From: Niabella insulamsoli | GTDB lineage: Bacteria; Bacteroidota; Bacteroidia; Chitinophagales; Chitinophagaceae | Reading direction: 5' to 3' | Length of the DNA: 64,000 nt | NCBI RefSeq assembly: GCF_039652435.2 | Contig: NZ_CP190246.1 | Location: 3,038,001 to 3,102,000 of the forward strand | In this document: positions 28,401 to 36,945 of the stretch, piece by piece | How positions within the stretch are numbered: position 1 is the stretch's first letter | Layout: every line of letters begins with the position of its first letter | The notes under the pieces: generated by a model | Seen by the model: the letters and a program-made list of their open reading frames with translations, nothing else | Databases searched by the model: none | What the model was told of the DNA's origin: nothing | Position numbers and translations under genes: made by a program

Positions 28401-29939
28401 TCAATGCTTTACCGGATCCTGGTAATAGTTTTGCCAATAAACGATTCGTTGCTTGAGCTGGTTTACCAATCCGGCGTGGGCCGGCTGATCGATCAGGTTA
28501 TGCATTTCATTTTCATCTTTTTTGAGATCGTATAATTCCCATGAATCGATGGGGCCATAGAAATGAATCAATTTGTAGCGGTCAGTTTTAACGCCATAGT
28601 GGGGTGTTAACCCAAAAGATTTTTCATAATAATGGTAATAAATTTCTTTCCGCCAGGTGTCGTCCTTTCCGTGTTTCAGCAAATTTTTCATCGAGTTTCC
28701 CTGCACGTCTTTCGGGATATCAATGCCCGCCCAGTCGAGTAAAGTAGGGGCAATATCAACATTCAACGTAAAATCCTGATTATGCTGTCCGCTTTTAACC
28801 TCTCCCGGATAGCGGATCAGTAACGGGGTTCGAAACGATTCCTCGTACATAAATCTTTTATCATAAAGCCCGTGTTCGCCTAAGTAAAAACCCTGATCAG
28901 ACATGTAAATAACGATCGTATTTTCTTTCAGCCCGCTTTCATCCACATAATCGAGCACCCGTCCTACATTGTCGTCGACACTTTGCACGCATCTCAAATA
29001 GTCTTCCATAAACCTCTGGTACTGAAAGCGCACCCGCTCTTCGTCCGTTTTGAGCAGGTGGTAAGCCCGGGCCTCCTTTTCATAAGCGGCGTCCCATAGT
29101 CTTTTTTCTTCGGGGGACAGCCGGTCGATTTCGCGCCGCCATTCATCAGGCGCCCATTTGTTGACAGGAGTAACCGCACAGGTGTCGCAGGGTATTTTGG
29201 AATCGTAGCGAATGTCGAGCGATTGGGCAATAGTGATTTGCTGACGTTGAAGGGCCAGCCGGTTTTTGTAATCGTCGCCGAAGTTGGCGGGCAGCGCGAA
29301 TGGCTGATTGTTGAAACGATCCAAATATTTTAAGGGCGGCATCCAGTTTCTATGGGGCGCTTTATTAAAAAGCAGCAGACAAAAAGGCGCCGCTTTGTTT
29401 TGCTCTATCCACTGGAGGGAAAGATCGGTGATCACATCCGTGACATACCCCTTATAAGTCGTATCCTTTCCTAATTTGATAAAACCGGGATTATAATAAT
29501 TTCCCTGTGCCGGAAGGATATTCCAATAGTCAAACCCGGTAGGCTCCGACCATAAATGCCATTTACCGATCACGGCGGTTTTATAACCCGCACCCTGCAA
29601 CAGCTTGGGAAAAGTTTGTTGTGTGCTGTCAAAAAAAGTCCCGTTATCGACCAACCCGTTTTTGTGAGAATATTTTCCCGTGAGAATCACCGCGCGGCTC
29701 GGACTGCAAACCGAATTGGTCACATAAGCCCTTTCCATTATCGCTCCTTCCCTGCCAATACGGTCGATATGAGGCGTGCTGTTCATTTGGCTGCCATAGG
29801 CGCTGATCGCCTGGTAGGCATGATCGTCAGAAACGATTAAAATAATATTGGGCTTTTTTACATGCTGCGCCAGGCACGGCAATATGGACAACATAATCAC
29901 GCAACAGCTAATTATTAATAAGCGACCGTTATGCTTCAT
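28401..29939 (-). CDS. Secreted sulfatase (S1 family), probable amino-sugar 6-sulfatase
   Basis: About 512 residues from ATG 29939; the open frame to 30089 is upstream leader. A signal peptide ends PCLAQ. The formylglycine motif is CSPSR near residue 77 (SVCSPSRAVILTGKYSHKNG), where the cysteine is oxidised by a maturase. Metal ligands appear in IILIVSDDHAY and IVIYMSDQGFYLGEHG. A short C-terminal DUF4976-type region follows. The overall sequence recalls Bacteroides N-acetylglucosamine-6-O-sulfatases (family S1_11), which is recollection and not a search. In a mannosidase locus it could remove sulfate from host glycoprotein glycans. The operator copy at 30078-30098 lies in its upstream region. 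Confidence 0.91.
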   Translation of the reverse strand: MKHNGRLLIISCCVIMLSILPCLAQHVKKPNIILIVSDDHAYQAISAYGSQMNSTPHIDRIGREGAIMERAYVTNSVCSPSRAVILTGKYSHKNGLVDNGTFFDSTQQTFPKLLQGAGYKTAVIGKWHLWSEPTGFDYWNILPAQGNYYNPGFIKLGKDTTYKGYVTDVITDLSLQWIEQNKAAPFCLLLFNKAPHRNWMPPLKYLDRFNNQPFALPANFGDDYKNRLALQRQQITIAQSLDIRYDSKIPCDTCAVTPVNKWAPDEWRREIDRLSPEEKRLWDAAYEKEARAYHLLKTDEERVRFQYQRFMEDYLRCVQSVDDNVGRVLDYVDESGLKENTIVIYMSDQGFYLGEHGLYDKRFMYEESFRTPLLIRYPGEVKSGQHNQDFTLNVDIAPTLLDWAGIDIPKDVQGNSMKNLLKHGKDDTWRKEIYYHYYEKSFGLTPHYGVKTDRYKLIHFYGPIDSWELYDLKKDENEMHNLIDQPAHAGLVNQLKQRIVYWQNYYQDPVKH

Positions 29940-30077
29940 TCTTTTACTATTTAGAGGGTTTATACGTGAAAATTGCCTGACGGGGGCGATCCAGCCAAAC
30001 TTATTCATCGCCTCAGGAAAAATAATGCGACCAAATGAACGGCAATAGTATATATTACCTATTTTAGACAAAATCAA

Positions 30078-30098
30078 ATGTACATACATATTTACATA
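30078..30098. promoter_or_regulatory. Second copy of the GntR-type operator
   Basis: Same plan as at 27606-27626 (ATGTA-N10-TACAT, differing only at two positions). It lies in the 178-bp space between the divergent sulfatase and EEP-hydrolase genes. A minus-strand TACATTTG (30082-30075) overlaps it and fits the -7 box, placing the sulfatase promoter under the operator. No plus-strand TAnnTTTG box is seen ahead of the EEP gene. Confidence 0.65.
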
Positions 30099-30117
30099 AA
30101 ACTAAATAAAAATTTAA

Positions 30118-30963
30118 ATGTTCCGATTTTTCTGCTGGCTGATTGCAATGGGTTTTAGTTTAACTGCTGCTGCCCAGCCGCTTCATGTTATGAGTTTTAA
30201 TATACGGTACGATAACCCGGCTGATAGCATGAATGCCTGGCCTCATAGGAAAGACAAGGTAGTGTCGCAAATAAGATATCATCAAGTGCATATTTTGGGC
30301 GTTCAGGAAGCGCTGCACCATCAAATGAAAGATCTGCAAAACGGATTGAAAAACTTCAAATCAATTGGCGTGGGCCGGGATGGAGGTAGCCAGGCAGAAT
30401 ATGCAGCCATTTTTTATGACACTACAAGAGTTGCGCTGCTGAAGTCAAATACCTTCTGGCTTTCCGAAACGCCGGACATCGTGGCGAGCAAAGGATGGGA
30501 TGCCGCCTTAACGCGGACCGCAAGCTGGGGCCAATTTCGTGACCGGTTAACCGGCTCAGTTTTCTTTGTGTTTAACACGCATTTGGACCACGTGGGCACT
30601 ACAGCCCGGCGTGAAAGTGCACGGTTATTATTACAAAAGGCCGCAGCTATAGCAGGAGATTGCCCCGTAATGCTGACCGGTGATTTTAACGCCCATCCGC
30701 AGGACGAACCCATCAGGCTGCTGCTTGCTAAAAACAACCCATATCATTTTTTGGATAGTAGGTTGGTATCCTTAACACCACATTACGGCCCTGAAGGGAC
30801 TTTCAATGGTTTTAAAAAACAGGAAACGGCAGACACCCCTATCGATTATATTTTTGTGAGGGGCCCCATTGAAGTGCGCGACCACGCCACCCTTTCGCCA
30901 ACCTGGAAGGGAAGATTTGCTTCGGATCATTTTGCCGTTTTAGCGCGGATTAATTTAAAGTAA
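30118..30963 (+). CDS. Secreted endonuclease/exonuclease/phosphatase (EEP) family hydrolase
   Basis: A 281-residue protein with a signal peptide (residues 1-20, ending TAAAQP). The EEP metal-site motifs are present: MSFNIRYDNPADSMNAWPHR with the first Asn, VQEALHHQ with the catalytic Glu, GDFNAHPQDEP with the Asp-Asn pair, and a final SDHFAVLA with the Asp-His. Family members cleave phosphodiester or phosphomonoester bonds in DNA, phosphoinositides or sugar phosphates. A signal peptide and a mannosidase context favour a periplasmic phosphatase or phosphodiesterase over a nuclease role; this is inference. The start ATG lies 20 bp after the operator. Confidence 0.9.
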   Translation: MFRFFCWLIAMGFSLTAAAQPLHVMSFNIRYDNPADSMNAWPHRKDKVVSQIRYHQVHILGVQEALHHQMKDLQNGLKNFKSIGVGRDGGSQAEYAAIFYDTTRVALLKSNTFWLSETPDIVASKGWDAALTRTASWGQFRDRLTGSVFFVFNTHLDHVGTTARRESARLLLQKAAAIAGDCPVMLTGDFNAHPQDEPIRLLLAKNNPYHFLDSRLVSLTPHYGPEGTFNGFKKQETADTPIDYIFVRGPIEVRDHATLSPTWKGRFASDHFAVLARINLK

Positions 30964-31035
30964 TTTGATAAACAGCCCATCGGGACTGAACACCCATTTG
31001 GTGCGAAGCGCTTTTTTTAGACGGCTTAATTCTTA

Positions 31036-31401
31036 TTAGTTTTTATCGAGCAGCGCATCTACCTTCATTTTGAAATCGTCGATATCAAAAGGCTTTTTTA
31101 CAAAAGCATTGGCCTGGCTGGATTTGGCTATAGCAGGATCCAAATGGGCAGACATGAGCAGAATGGGGACGTCTTTAAAAAGAGGGCTTTGTTTGGTTTC
31201 CGCGCACAGGGCGATGCCGTTGCCGTCCGGCAGCATCACATCCATGATAATCAAATCTGGTTTTCCATTCCCCATTTCTGAATAAAAACTATGAGCCGTC
31301 GGACATACAACCAGGTGATAATACTTCGATATTAAAATCAATGTTATAACATTGTAAATATCATCATTGTCTTCAACAACAATAACTTTTCGGGCTTGCA
31401 T
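31036..31401 (-). CDS. Single-domain CheY-like response regulator
   Basis: About 121 residues from ATG 31401 (the TTG at 31422 is less likely). It consists only of a receiver domain: VIVVEDNDD at the start, the phosphoacceptor aspartate in LIIMDVMLPDGNG, a Thr/Ser position in ILLMSAH and the conserved lysine in FVKKPF. There is no output domain, so it must act through a partner histidine kinase or protein interaction. No kinase is next to it. It lies 145 bp after the geranylgeranyl-reductase-type gene on the same strand, but there is no evidence that it belongs to that cluster. Confidence 0.9.
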   Translation of the reverse strand: MQARKVIVVEDNDDIYNVITLILISKYYHLVVCPTAHSFYSEMGNGKPDLIIMDVMLPDGNGIALCAETKQSPLFKDVPILLMSAHLDPAIAKSSQANAFVKKPFDIDDFKMKVDALLDKN

Positions 31402-31546
31402 GGATCGCTTTTGCTTAAGCAAACCCTAATATCATGCCAATTCAAGAACCTGATTATAAACAGGTTCTGGCAAGAACACTCCCACTCAAATGCCCGCTCG
31501 TCAATGGAAGGACAAAGGACTTTTGGCAGGGACTATGGCGCTATCA

Positions 31547-33034
31547 TTACGCTCCTTTCTTTATATCGGCAGCTGCACGAACTATATGTTTTAAGGTATG
31601 ATCCGCAACCGCAACTCCATTTTTGATGACGTCGGCCACCCATTGCCGCTGTTCGGCTGGATGCGCTTTTACCTGGCCCAAAACAGAAAGCGCCGCTTGA
31701 AATAGCGACCGTCCTTTGTCAACGGCACCCATTGGATTTGCTGCCATTTCTATCACAGCTTGTAACCCGGTGGCGCCGCCCTGCCATAAAGACTTTTGAA
31801 TAAAGGCCGGGGTCAGCGCCTTGAAGGAAGGATAGGTTCCCTCAAAGATGCCGGCAATGGTGTCCGCATACTCCCTGTCTGTTTTGGCACGTTCAATTAA
31901 AATCCTGATGATCTGCATCCATACTTTAGAGAGGCTTTTATTCCTTGAAAACTGAACCAGGAAATTTGAAAAAGCAAAATCATAAGCAAGCTCCTGATCC
32001 ATTTTTTTGCGGTAGGTCAACAGTGCTTCGGCCGACAGGTCATCGCCTTTCAAAGCGTCCACTATGGTGTGAGCTGCCCATCGGGCGCTTAAGAGGGCGT
32101 ACTGGATCCCATCGCCGCTTAAAGGATTAATCAATCCTGCAGCATCCCCTGTCAATAAAATACGGTGGCCGCTAACAGGCAGCGAGGCATTAAAAAAATG
32201 AATGGGCCAGCCGAGAATCTTTCCGTTCAACCTGCCTTTCCCAATCCGCTCCTGTATATGTTTATTGTTTTCCAGATGTTGTTGCAACAATTCCCTTACA
32301 TGTTTCGGGCTTTGAGGAAGCGTAGCCGAAACCATGGCCATCCCAATATTAGCCCCGCTTCTCCCTTTTGGAAACATCCAGTAAATTCCGGGAAAACTTT
32401 CTTCCGCAAAATAAATATCAACACGATCCTGGGGGCCGTTTACGTTTTCAAAATAAGCGCGCAACCCCAATAGCTGAAAATGCTCGTGGCTTTTGGCGCC
32501 ATGCATTTGGCGGGCGACAGCCGAATTACTGCCATCGGCGCCGACCATCAGTTTTGAGGTGATTGCACGGATCCCTTCTTTTTGTTTCACCCACGTTGTT
32601 ACAACGCCGGGTTTGATTTCGTATTTACAAAACCTGGTGGCCTGCAGGAACCGGGCGCCTGCCGCGCGGGCCGCTTCATAAATCCAGCTGTCGAGCTCAA
32701 GGCGGGGAATAATCCTCGCGTGCAACGGCAAATGATCGGGCTTTGAAAGATCAACGACCACCTGTTCTTCATTCAGAAACAACCCGACGCGCTTTATTTC
32801 ATTCGCTTTTTTAAATGATTCGGTTTTAGTGATGCCCATCGCATGCAGTTCTGCCAGCGCTATAGGGCTTACGCCATCGCCGCAAACCTTGTCGCGCGGA
32901 AAGGTTGCACTTTCTACCACGATTACCGACACACCCACCTTCGCCAAATGAAAAGCCAGCCCGCTCCCGGCCGGCCCGCCGCCAACGATCAGTACCTCAC
33001 AGTCATATTCATATTTGTTCCGGATGGTTATCAT
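31547..33034 (-). CDS. Geranylgeranyl-reductase-family FAD oxidoreductase
   Basis: A 495-residue flavoprotein. The Rossmann motif VLIVGGGPAGSGLAFHLA is at residues 14-31. Then come PRDKVCGDGVSPIAL (the CGDG motif typical of geranylgeranyl reductases), VGADGSNSAVARQ and ILLTGDAAGLINPLSGDGIQ near residue 298. Such enzymes saturate isoprenoid chains of chlorophyll precursors, quinones or archaeal-type lipids; here the substrate is unknown. The C-terminal 100 residues after the flavin domain are an additional helical region (AFIQKSLWQGGATGLQAVIE). Its start overlaps the polyprenyl synthase stop (TAATG), so the two are coupled, and it is the last gene of the unusual six-to-seven gene unit. Confidence 0.9.
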   Translation of the reverse strand: MITIRNKYEYDCEVLIVGGGPAGSGLAFHLAKVGVSVIVVESATFPRDKVCGDGVSPIALAELHAMGITKTESFKKANEIKRVGLFLNEEQVVVDLSKPDHLPLHARIIPRLELDSWIYEAARAAGARFLQATRFCKYEIKPGVVTTWVKQKEGIRAITSKLMVGADGSNSAVARQMHGAKSHEHFQLLGLRAYFENVNGPQDRVDIYFAEESFPGIYWMFPKGRSGANIGMAMVSATLPQSPKHVRELLQQHLENNKHIQERIGKGRLNGKILGWPIHFFNASLPVSGHRILLTGDAAGLINPLSGDGIQYALLSARWAAHTIVDALKGDDLSAEALLTYRKKMDQELAYDFAFSNFLVQFSRNKSLSKVWMQIIRILIERAKTDREYADTIAGIFEGTYPSFKALTPAFIQKSLWQGGATGLQAVIEMAANPMGAVDKGRSLFQAALSVLGQVKAHPAEQRQWVADVIKNGVAVADHTLKHIVRAAADIKKGA

Positions 33035-34086
33035 TAATAATCGCGGTTGATCATATAAAGAATAATACTTTCCAGAAAGGATTTGTCTTTAGAGTCCGGC
33101 AGTCTTGAAAAAATGGTATAGAACTCTTTTAAGGCAGCGCCAGCCATATACTTGGATATATTTTTTGAATAATCGAGGCAATCGTATCGATGCATCAGCC
33201 GAAGTATGTCCGTTGCCGTTTGGGCGTTCCTTTCTTTTATGGGAATTGAAAGATGGTGGCCTATCATCGCCTTTTCCGATTTGCTGCATAGTTGCAGCAG
33301 CCGGATCAACATCAGTGTTCTTTTACCTTCCACGATATCGCCGCCTATCTCCTTTCCGTATTTCTTTTCTTCTGCCAACAGGTTCAAAAGATCGTCCTGT
33401 ATTTGAAAAGCAGTACCCATAAAATATCCCAGCCGGTTAAAAAGTTCTGGCTTCACTTTGCCGTTGCTGCCAATTATGGCTCCGATACGAATGGGATGAA
33501 TGCAGGTGTACCAGCAGGTTTTTTTAAGTATCATTCTTAAATAATCCTCGTCTTTCAAATCACAAATATTATCCTGGCGCCAGCCCAGTTCTATGGCCTG
33601 CCCCTCTGCCGATACTTCGACCATGTGCTGCACTTCTTCAAAAACTTTCAGGCTCAGCGCCGGCCCCAAAATTTTTTTATGCTTCAAAAGCGGAAACAGG
33701 CCAAGCGCCTGCATCGCATCCCCCACATTCACCGCGATTGCTGTGCTGGTGTACTGGTGCATCGTTGGCCGGTTGCGCCTCGACAAACTTTCATCTTCAA
33801 TATCATCATGTATCAAAAAGGCATTGTGCAACAACTCTAAGGTAACAGCCGCATACAGCACCTGCTGAAGCGTACCACCATAGGCTTTGCAGGCGGCTAT
33901 GCAGAGGCCCGGCCGGAATCCCTTTCCACCGCGGTTCGGGTAATCGAGCACCAGATCGTACAAATATTTTCGGGGTTCTTTATCCGGTATAAAATGCCGG
34001 ATTCCTTTCAAGGTAACAGCGCCATATTCGGCCAGCATCGATTTCATCAGGTCTCCATACATAGGTTGTCGCATTTTAGTTGACAT
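33034..34086 (-). CDS. Polyprenyl diphosphate synthase (GGPP synthase-like)
   Basis: A 350-residue all-helical prenyltransferase. The first aspartate-rich motif is in DDIEDESLSRRNRPTMHQ near residue 93 and the second in QIQDDLLNLLAEEK near 229, followed by EGKRTLMLI; these bind the Mg-diphosphate. Chain length cannot be decided from the residues near the first motif with confidence; geranylgeranyl is suggested by the coupled reductase. The ATG at 34086 overlaps the previous gene by 11 bp, and an alternative ATG at 34074 begins 1 bp after it. Placement between Ig-like proteins and the reductase makes this the biosynthetic core of the cluster. Confidence 0.92.
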   Translation of the reverse strand: MSTKMRQPMYGDLMKSMLAEYGAVTLKGIRHFIPDKEPRKYLYDLVLDYPNRGGKGFRPGLCIAACKAYGGTLQQVLYAAVTLELLHNAFLIHDDIEDESLSRRNRPTMHQYTSTAIAVNVGDAMQALGLFPLLKHKKILGPALSLKVFEEVQHMVEVSAEGQAIELGWRQDNICDLKDEDYLRMILKKTCWYTCIHPIRIGAIIGSNGKVKPELFNRLGYFMGTAFQIQDDLLNLLAEEKKYGKEIGGDIVEGKRTLMLIRLLQLCSKSEKAMIGHHLSIPIKERNAQTATDILRLMHRYDCLDYSKNISKYMAGAALKEFYTIFSRLPDSKDKSFLESIILYMINRDY

Positions 34087-34777
34087 CTAGATGAATAATC
34101 AACCGGTTGCCACTATCGTTGGCATCCACGAAAAGACCGCTGTACACGCCGGGCACTGCTGTTTTTGGCACCTTAACCTGCACAGTCATCTCCGCTTCTT
34201 CTCCGGAAGAAAGGCGCACCGGTGAAGGCATCATATTGATAGCGTTGGCCGCGATAACCGACTTTCCTTTGCCGCAGAGCGCTGCCTTGCGAAAAGCAAT
34301 AATCACCGGGTCAGCCTGTCGATCGTTTGACAAAGTCACGTAAAGTACCGCTGTGTCGCCCGCTTTTACAGGCTTTGAAGCGGTGATTACAGGAATAGCC
34401 TGTGGGCTATCTTGTTGCGGCGCTGGCTTTTCTTCAGACTTTTTGTTAAGCACCGTATCCGATAAGGAGCCAAAATGCCGGGCCATGGCCGTTACCGAGT
34501 CCATGATCAGGTCAACTGCCTCGTGTATGTCACGCCGGATGCGGTTCATCAGGTCCTGCGGGTCTTCCCGAAGATCCTCGACGTCGATAATTTCCCCTTC
34601 AATTTTTTTTGCCGCCAGTATGCCGGCGGCAATTTCTTCTTCCAACACATTCACCGCCGAACTGAGCACGCGCTGGGCATTCGACATCATATTGTTTGGA
34701 TCTAATTTTTCAAACAAATCATCCTTGGCCTTTTTGCGGCTATCGCTTTCCCCGGTTTTGTTTTTATTAAAGGGCAT
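34076..34777 (-). CDS. Uncharacterised cytoplasmic protein, helical N-terminus plus Ig-like domain (gene A)
   Basis: 233 residues, no signal peptide, no membrane segment. Residues 30-115 are amphipathic helix with heptad spacing (NAQRVLSSAVNVLEEEIAAG and RIRRDIHEAVDLIMDSVTAM), resembling granule-associated phasins in general character. A low-complexity Glu/Pro/Gln linker follows, then a beta-sandwich of about 105 residues ending VPKTAVPGVYSGLFVDAND. The last segment is similar in pattern to the C-terminal part of the next gene (VPGLYSSRVQV), suggesting paralogy. I do not recognise a named family. The gene overlaps the prenyl synthase and is separated from gene B by about 14 bp. Function is unknown; granule or membrane association is an inference. 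Confidence 0.85.
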   Translation of the reverse strand: MPFNKNKTGESDSRKKAKDDLFEKLDPNNMMSNAQRVLSSAVNVLEEEIAAGILAAKKIEGEIIDVEDLREDPQDLMNRIRRDIHEAVDLIMDSVTAMARHFGSLSDTVLNKKSEEKPAPQQDSPQAIPVITASKPVKAGDTAVLYVTLSNDRQADPVIIAFRKAALCGKGKSVIAANAINMMPSPVRLSSGEEAEMTVQVKVPKTAVPGVYSGLFVDANDSGNRLIIHLDVN

Positions 34778-34790
34778 ATTTGAAAATGAA

Positions 34791-35399
34791 TCAATTGATG
34801 GTAAGTTCTATGGAGAAGAAAGCGGGCTCAAACCCTTTTACCTGCACCCGACTGCTGTATAATCCCGGCACTGAGCGTTTGGCAGTTTGTATGTCGATGA
34901 CGATAGCCTGCGAACCACCGGGCTGCAGCTCAAAAGACCGGGGTGTAAAAACTGTTGTAAACGCCCCTTTCACGGAGGCGCCGGGCTGCAAAAGAAAATC
35001 GGTATGCACCAGTTCGCAGGTGGCCATTTCTTTTTTATCATTGTCAATAACAAATTGTAACTGCACAGCCGCGCCCGCAACACATGCGCCTTTCAGGATA
35101 AAAGCCGGCGCCGTATCCTCCGGCTGATCCGGTTCGGTCGAACTACTGGCCTGGCGCGTTAAAGACAGGCCGAGGTCGATCATATTTTTTAAATGCCGCA
35201 CACTTAAACTCGCATATGCATTCATCGCTTTAGATAAAAAATCATTGTTGAAAACAGGGATGGTCTTTGTGCTGCCGGGATCGGAAGCCATTTGTTTCAG
35301 TAGCCTGGCACTTTCATTAAAAAATATTTTATTCGCCTCGATCGTTTTGTTCACGAGGTCTTCAATGTCTTTTTGCAGAGGCGTATTGGTTTCGCTCAT
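34791..35399 (-). CDS. Uncharacterised phasin-like plus Ig-like protein (gene B)
   Basis: About 202 residues from ATG 35399 (the frame to 35435 is not preferred). Residues 1-90 are amphipathic helices (DIEDLVNKTIEANKIFFNES, SLSVRHLKNMIDLGLSLTRQ) very like phasins that coat polyester granules. The rest is a beta-sandwich with two LQPG turns (DFLLQPGASVKG, RSFELQPGGSQAIVI) and the closing VPGLYSSRVQVKG strand shared with gene A. No signal sequence. Phasin likeness is judged by eye from helix pattern and residue type, not by a search. It stands third from the top of the cluster between genes C and A. Confidence 0.85.
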   Translation of the reverse strand: MSETNTPLQKDIEDLVNKTIEANKIFFNESARLLKQMASDPGSTKTIPVFNNDFLSKAMNAYASLSVRHLKNMIDLGLSLTRQASSSTEPDQPEDTAPAFILKGACVAGAAVQLQFVIDNDKKEMATCELVHTDFLLQPGASVKGAFTTVFTPRSFELQPGGSQAIVIDIQTAKRSVPGLYSSRVQVKGFEPAFFSIELTIN

Positions 35400-35471
35400 G
35401 CGGCTGATTTTTAAAATGAATATATGAAGCAGCACGCTGCTGCCGCTTCTTTGAAGTTGGTGTGCCGCAGA

Positions 35472-36149
35472 CTACCCCTCCCTACCGGCAACGGTAGCGG
35501 CTTTTTTAGGCTCACAATAAAAATGGCTTTTCCAGCTTTGCCAGCGGCGGCTGTATTTTTTTTCGTCCTGCGGATAAACGATTGTGCCTCCATCGTCCAC
35601 GAGGTTAAGCGTAAAGCAAATATTCTGATTATAGGCTTTTTCCCTTATTACAATTTCTGTCGTATAGGTTTTTCCTGCGGAGGCATTCGCCAGATCAATG
35701 CTCATGACAACCCTTTCACTGGCGCCCGGCTGCAGCACTACCGAGTTTTTGTTGAGATAAGGTTGCATTGTAGCCAGCTGGCCATCCCTGTCCTGCAATT
35801 CGCGCACGCCAACCCTGTAAGTTTTGACAACGCTACAATTATTTTTTATGGTAAACGGCACCATCACTCTTTCGCCGGCCATAGCATTTGTTGTAATAGA
35901 GGCAATGCAATGGGGCGGACATGTTTCCTGAGGCGCACAGCAATCATCCGAAGCCCCCAACTTCAATTGAGGAATTGTAAACTTGGGGGCACCTTCCTCA
36001 TTTACAAAAGGGCGGCTCAACACCGTCAGGTTGTCCAGCATGGTATCGAGCAGGGGTTTAAAAGACGCCAGCGACGCCCCTGTCAGCTGCTGAAAATTAT
36101 CAGTAATCATTTGTTGCAAATTGCCGGTTGCCGTATTGTTGCGTTCCAT
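35472..36149 (-). CDS. Uncharacterised Ig-like protein with a cysteine motif (gene C)
   Basis: 225 residues, soluble. A short helical N-terminus (LQQMITDNFQQLTGASLASF) resembles the start of gene B. The beta domain begins after a cysteine-rich segment, DDCCAPQETCPPHC at residues 91-104, and contains SVVLQPGASERVVMSIDL and KTYTTEIVIREKAYN strands. The DDCC[AS]P core is repeated in gene E, the first gene of the cluster. The end is a basic, aromatic tail (SRRWQSWKSHFYCEPKKA). No family name is known to me. The start ATG lies 7 bp after gene D's stop, and the downstream gap to gene B is about 72 bp. Confidence 0.84.
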   Translation of the reverse strand: MERNNTATGNLQQMITDNFQQLTGASLASFKPLLDTMLDNLTVLSRPFVNEEGAPKFTIPQLKLGASDDCCAPQETCPPHCIASITTNAMAGERVMVPFTIKNNCSVVKTYRVGVRELQDRDGQLATMQPYLNKNSVVLQPGASERVVMSIDLANASAGKTYTTEIVIREKAYNQNICFTLNLVDDGGTIVYPQDEKKYSRRWQSWKSHFYCEPKKAATVAGREG

Positions 36150-36156
36150 AAAATTT

Positions 36157-36936
36157 TCATTTTTCTATGAAGGATTTGATGCTATAGCTGATGACTTGGT
36201 TCCAGATCCGGATACCCCCTGCATAGTCGCGGGAACCATCGGTATTCTTTGGTAACACGAGGCTGAGCTGTATCACTTTCACTTCACCAGGCTGTAGCAC
36301 CATACCGCTTTCTTTAATGGTTGCTTTAAGCGCCTCGGTGAGGCTGCTGTGCACATGGCGCGTGACTTCATCCATAAACGCGGCATAGCCGTCGGTGGCA
36401 GCCTTGCTTTTGATGGCCAGCGAACTAGCCCTGCACAGATAGTCCATGTCCAATGTGGTCACATGTTTAACCTCCGGAACCTGGAACGGCATATTGCCTG
36501 TGTTGCTCAGGGTTATCAACGCCGTGTGTTTGGTTTGAGGCGCGGTACCCTGAAAAGTTAACTGCCGGGGCTGGATATCTATTTTTACCGATGGCTGAAC
36601 GACTAGTTTTAGTTTTCTTTTTTTACCACCGGCGTGTAAAATACTTTCGTAGATGCCGGGCGGCGTATGCGGGTTGACCTGGTGAAAAACCGTCGTCGCC
36701 CGCTTTTCTTTCGAGCCGATTCGCAGCGGAATATTTAAGAAAGGCTGATCGCCGGCGCTTGAGGTGAGCCCTTTGGTAGGCGGCTGAATGGGAAGCGCTT
36801 TTACACGGAGCCGCTCGTCAGTATCGTTGTTCAGCACAATCTGCCCTTTCAGGTTGGAGGGAGGCCCATTGAGAATGACTTCTTCATCCGCTACCTGCAA
36901 TTGATCAAAATGGGATGTGGGTGTTACGGTGCGCAT
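36157..36936 (-). CDS. Uncharacterised tandem Ig-like protein (gene D)
   Basis: 259 residues without signal peptide. Two beta modules: the first (about 15-115) ends with VNPHTPPGIYESILHAGG and KLKLVVQPSVKIDI, echoing the VPG[VL]YS strands of genes A and B. The second (about 125-255) includes RQLTFQGTAPQTKHTALITL, a helical insertion (YAAFMDEVTRHVHSSLTEAL) and GMVLQPGEVKVIQLSLVLP. The LQPG strand is shared with genes B and C. ASH/NEW3-type cytoplasmic Ig folds are the nearest analogy I can suggest. Its ATG is 9 bp downstream of the gene E stop, so it is co-transcribed. Confidence 0.85.
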   Translation of the reverse strand: MRTVTPTSHFDQLQVADEEVILNGPPSNLKGQIVLNNDTDERLRVKALPIQPPTKGLTSSAGDQPFLNIPLRIGSKEKRATTVFHQVNPHTPPGIYESILHAGGKKRKLKLVVQPSVKIDIQPRQLTFQGTAPQTKHTALITLSNTGNMPFQVPEVKHVTTLDMDYLCRASSLAIKSKAATDGYAAFMDEVTRHVHSSLTEALKATIKESGMVLQPGEVKVIQLSLVLPKNTDGSRDYAGGIRIWNQVISYSIKSFIEK

Positions 36937-36945
36937 AAAAAAATT

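Noticed and set aside
35424..36170. Plus-strand ORF of 248 codons opposite gene C
   Set aside because: Genes C and B have consistent Ig-like patterns and operon spacing on the minus strand; this one has no domain-like pattern and no upstream signal.
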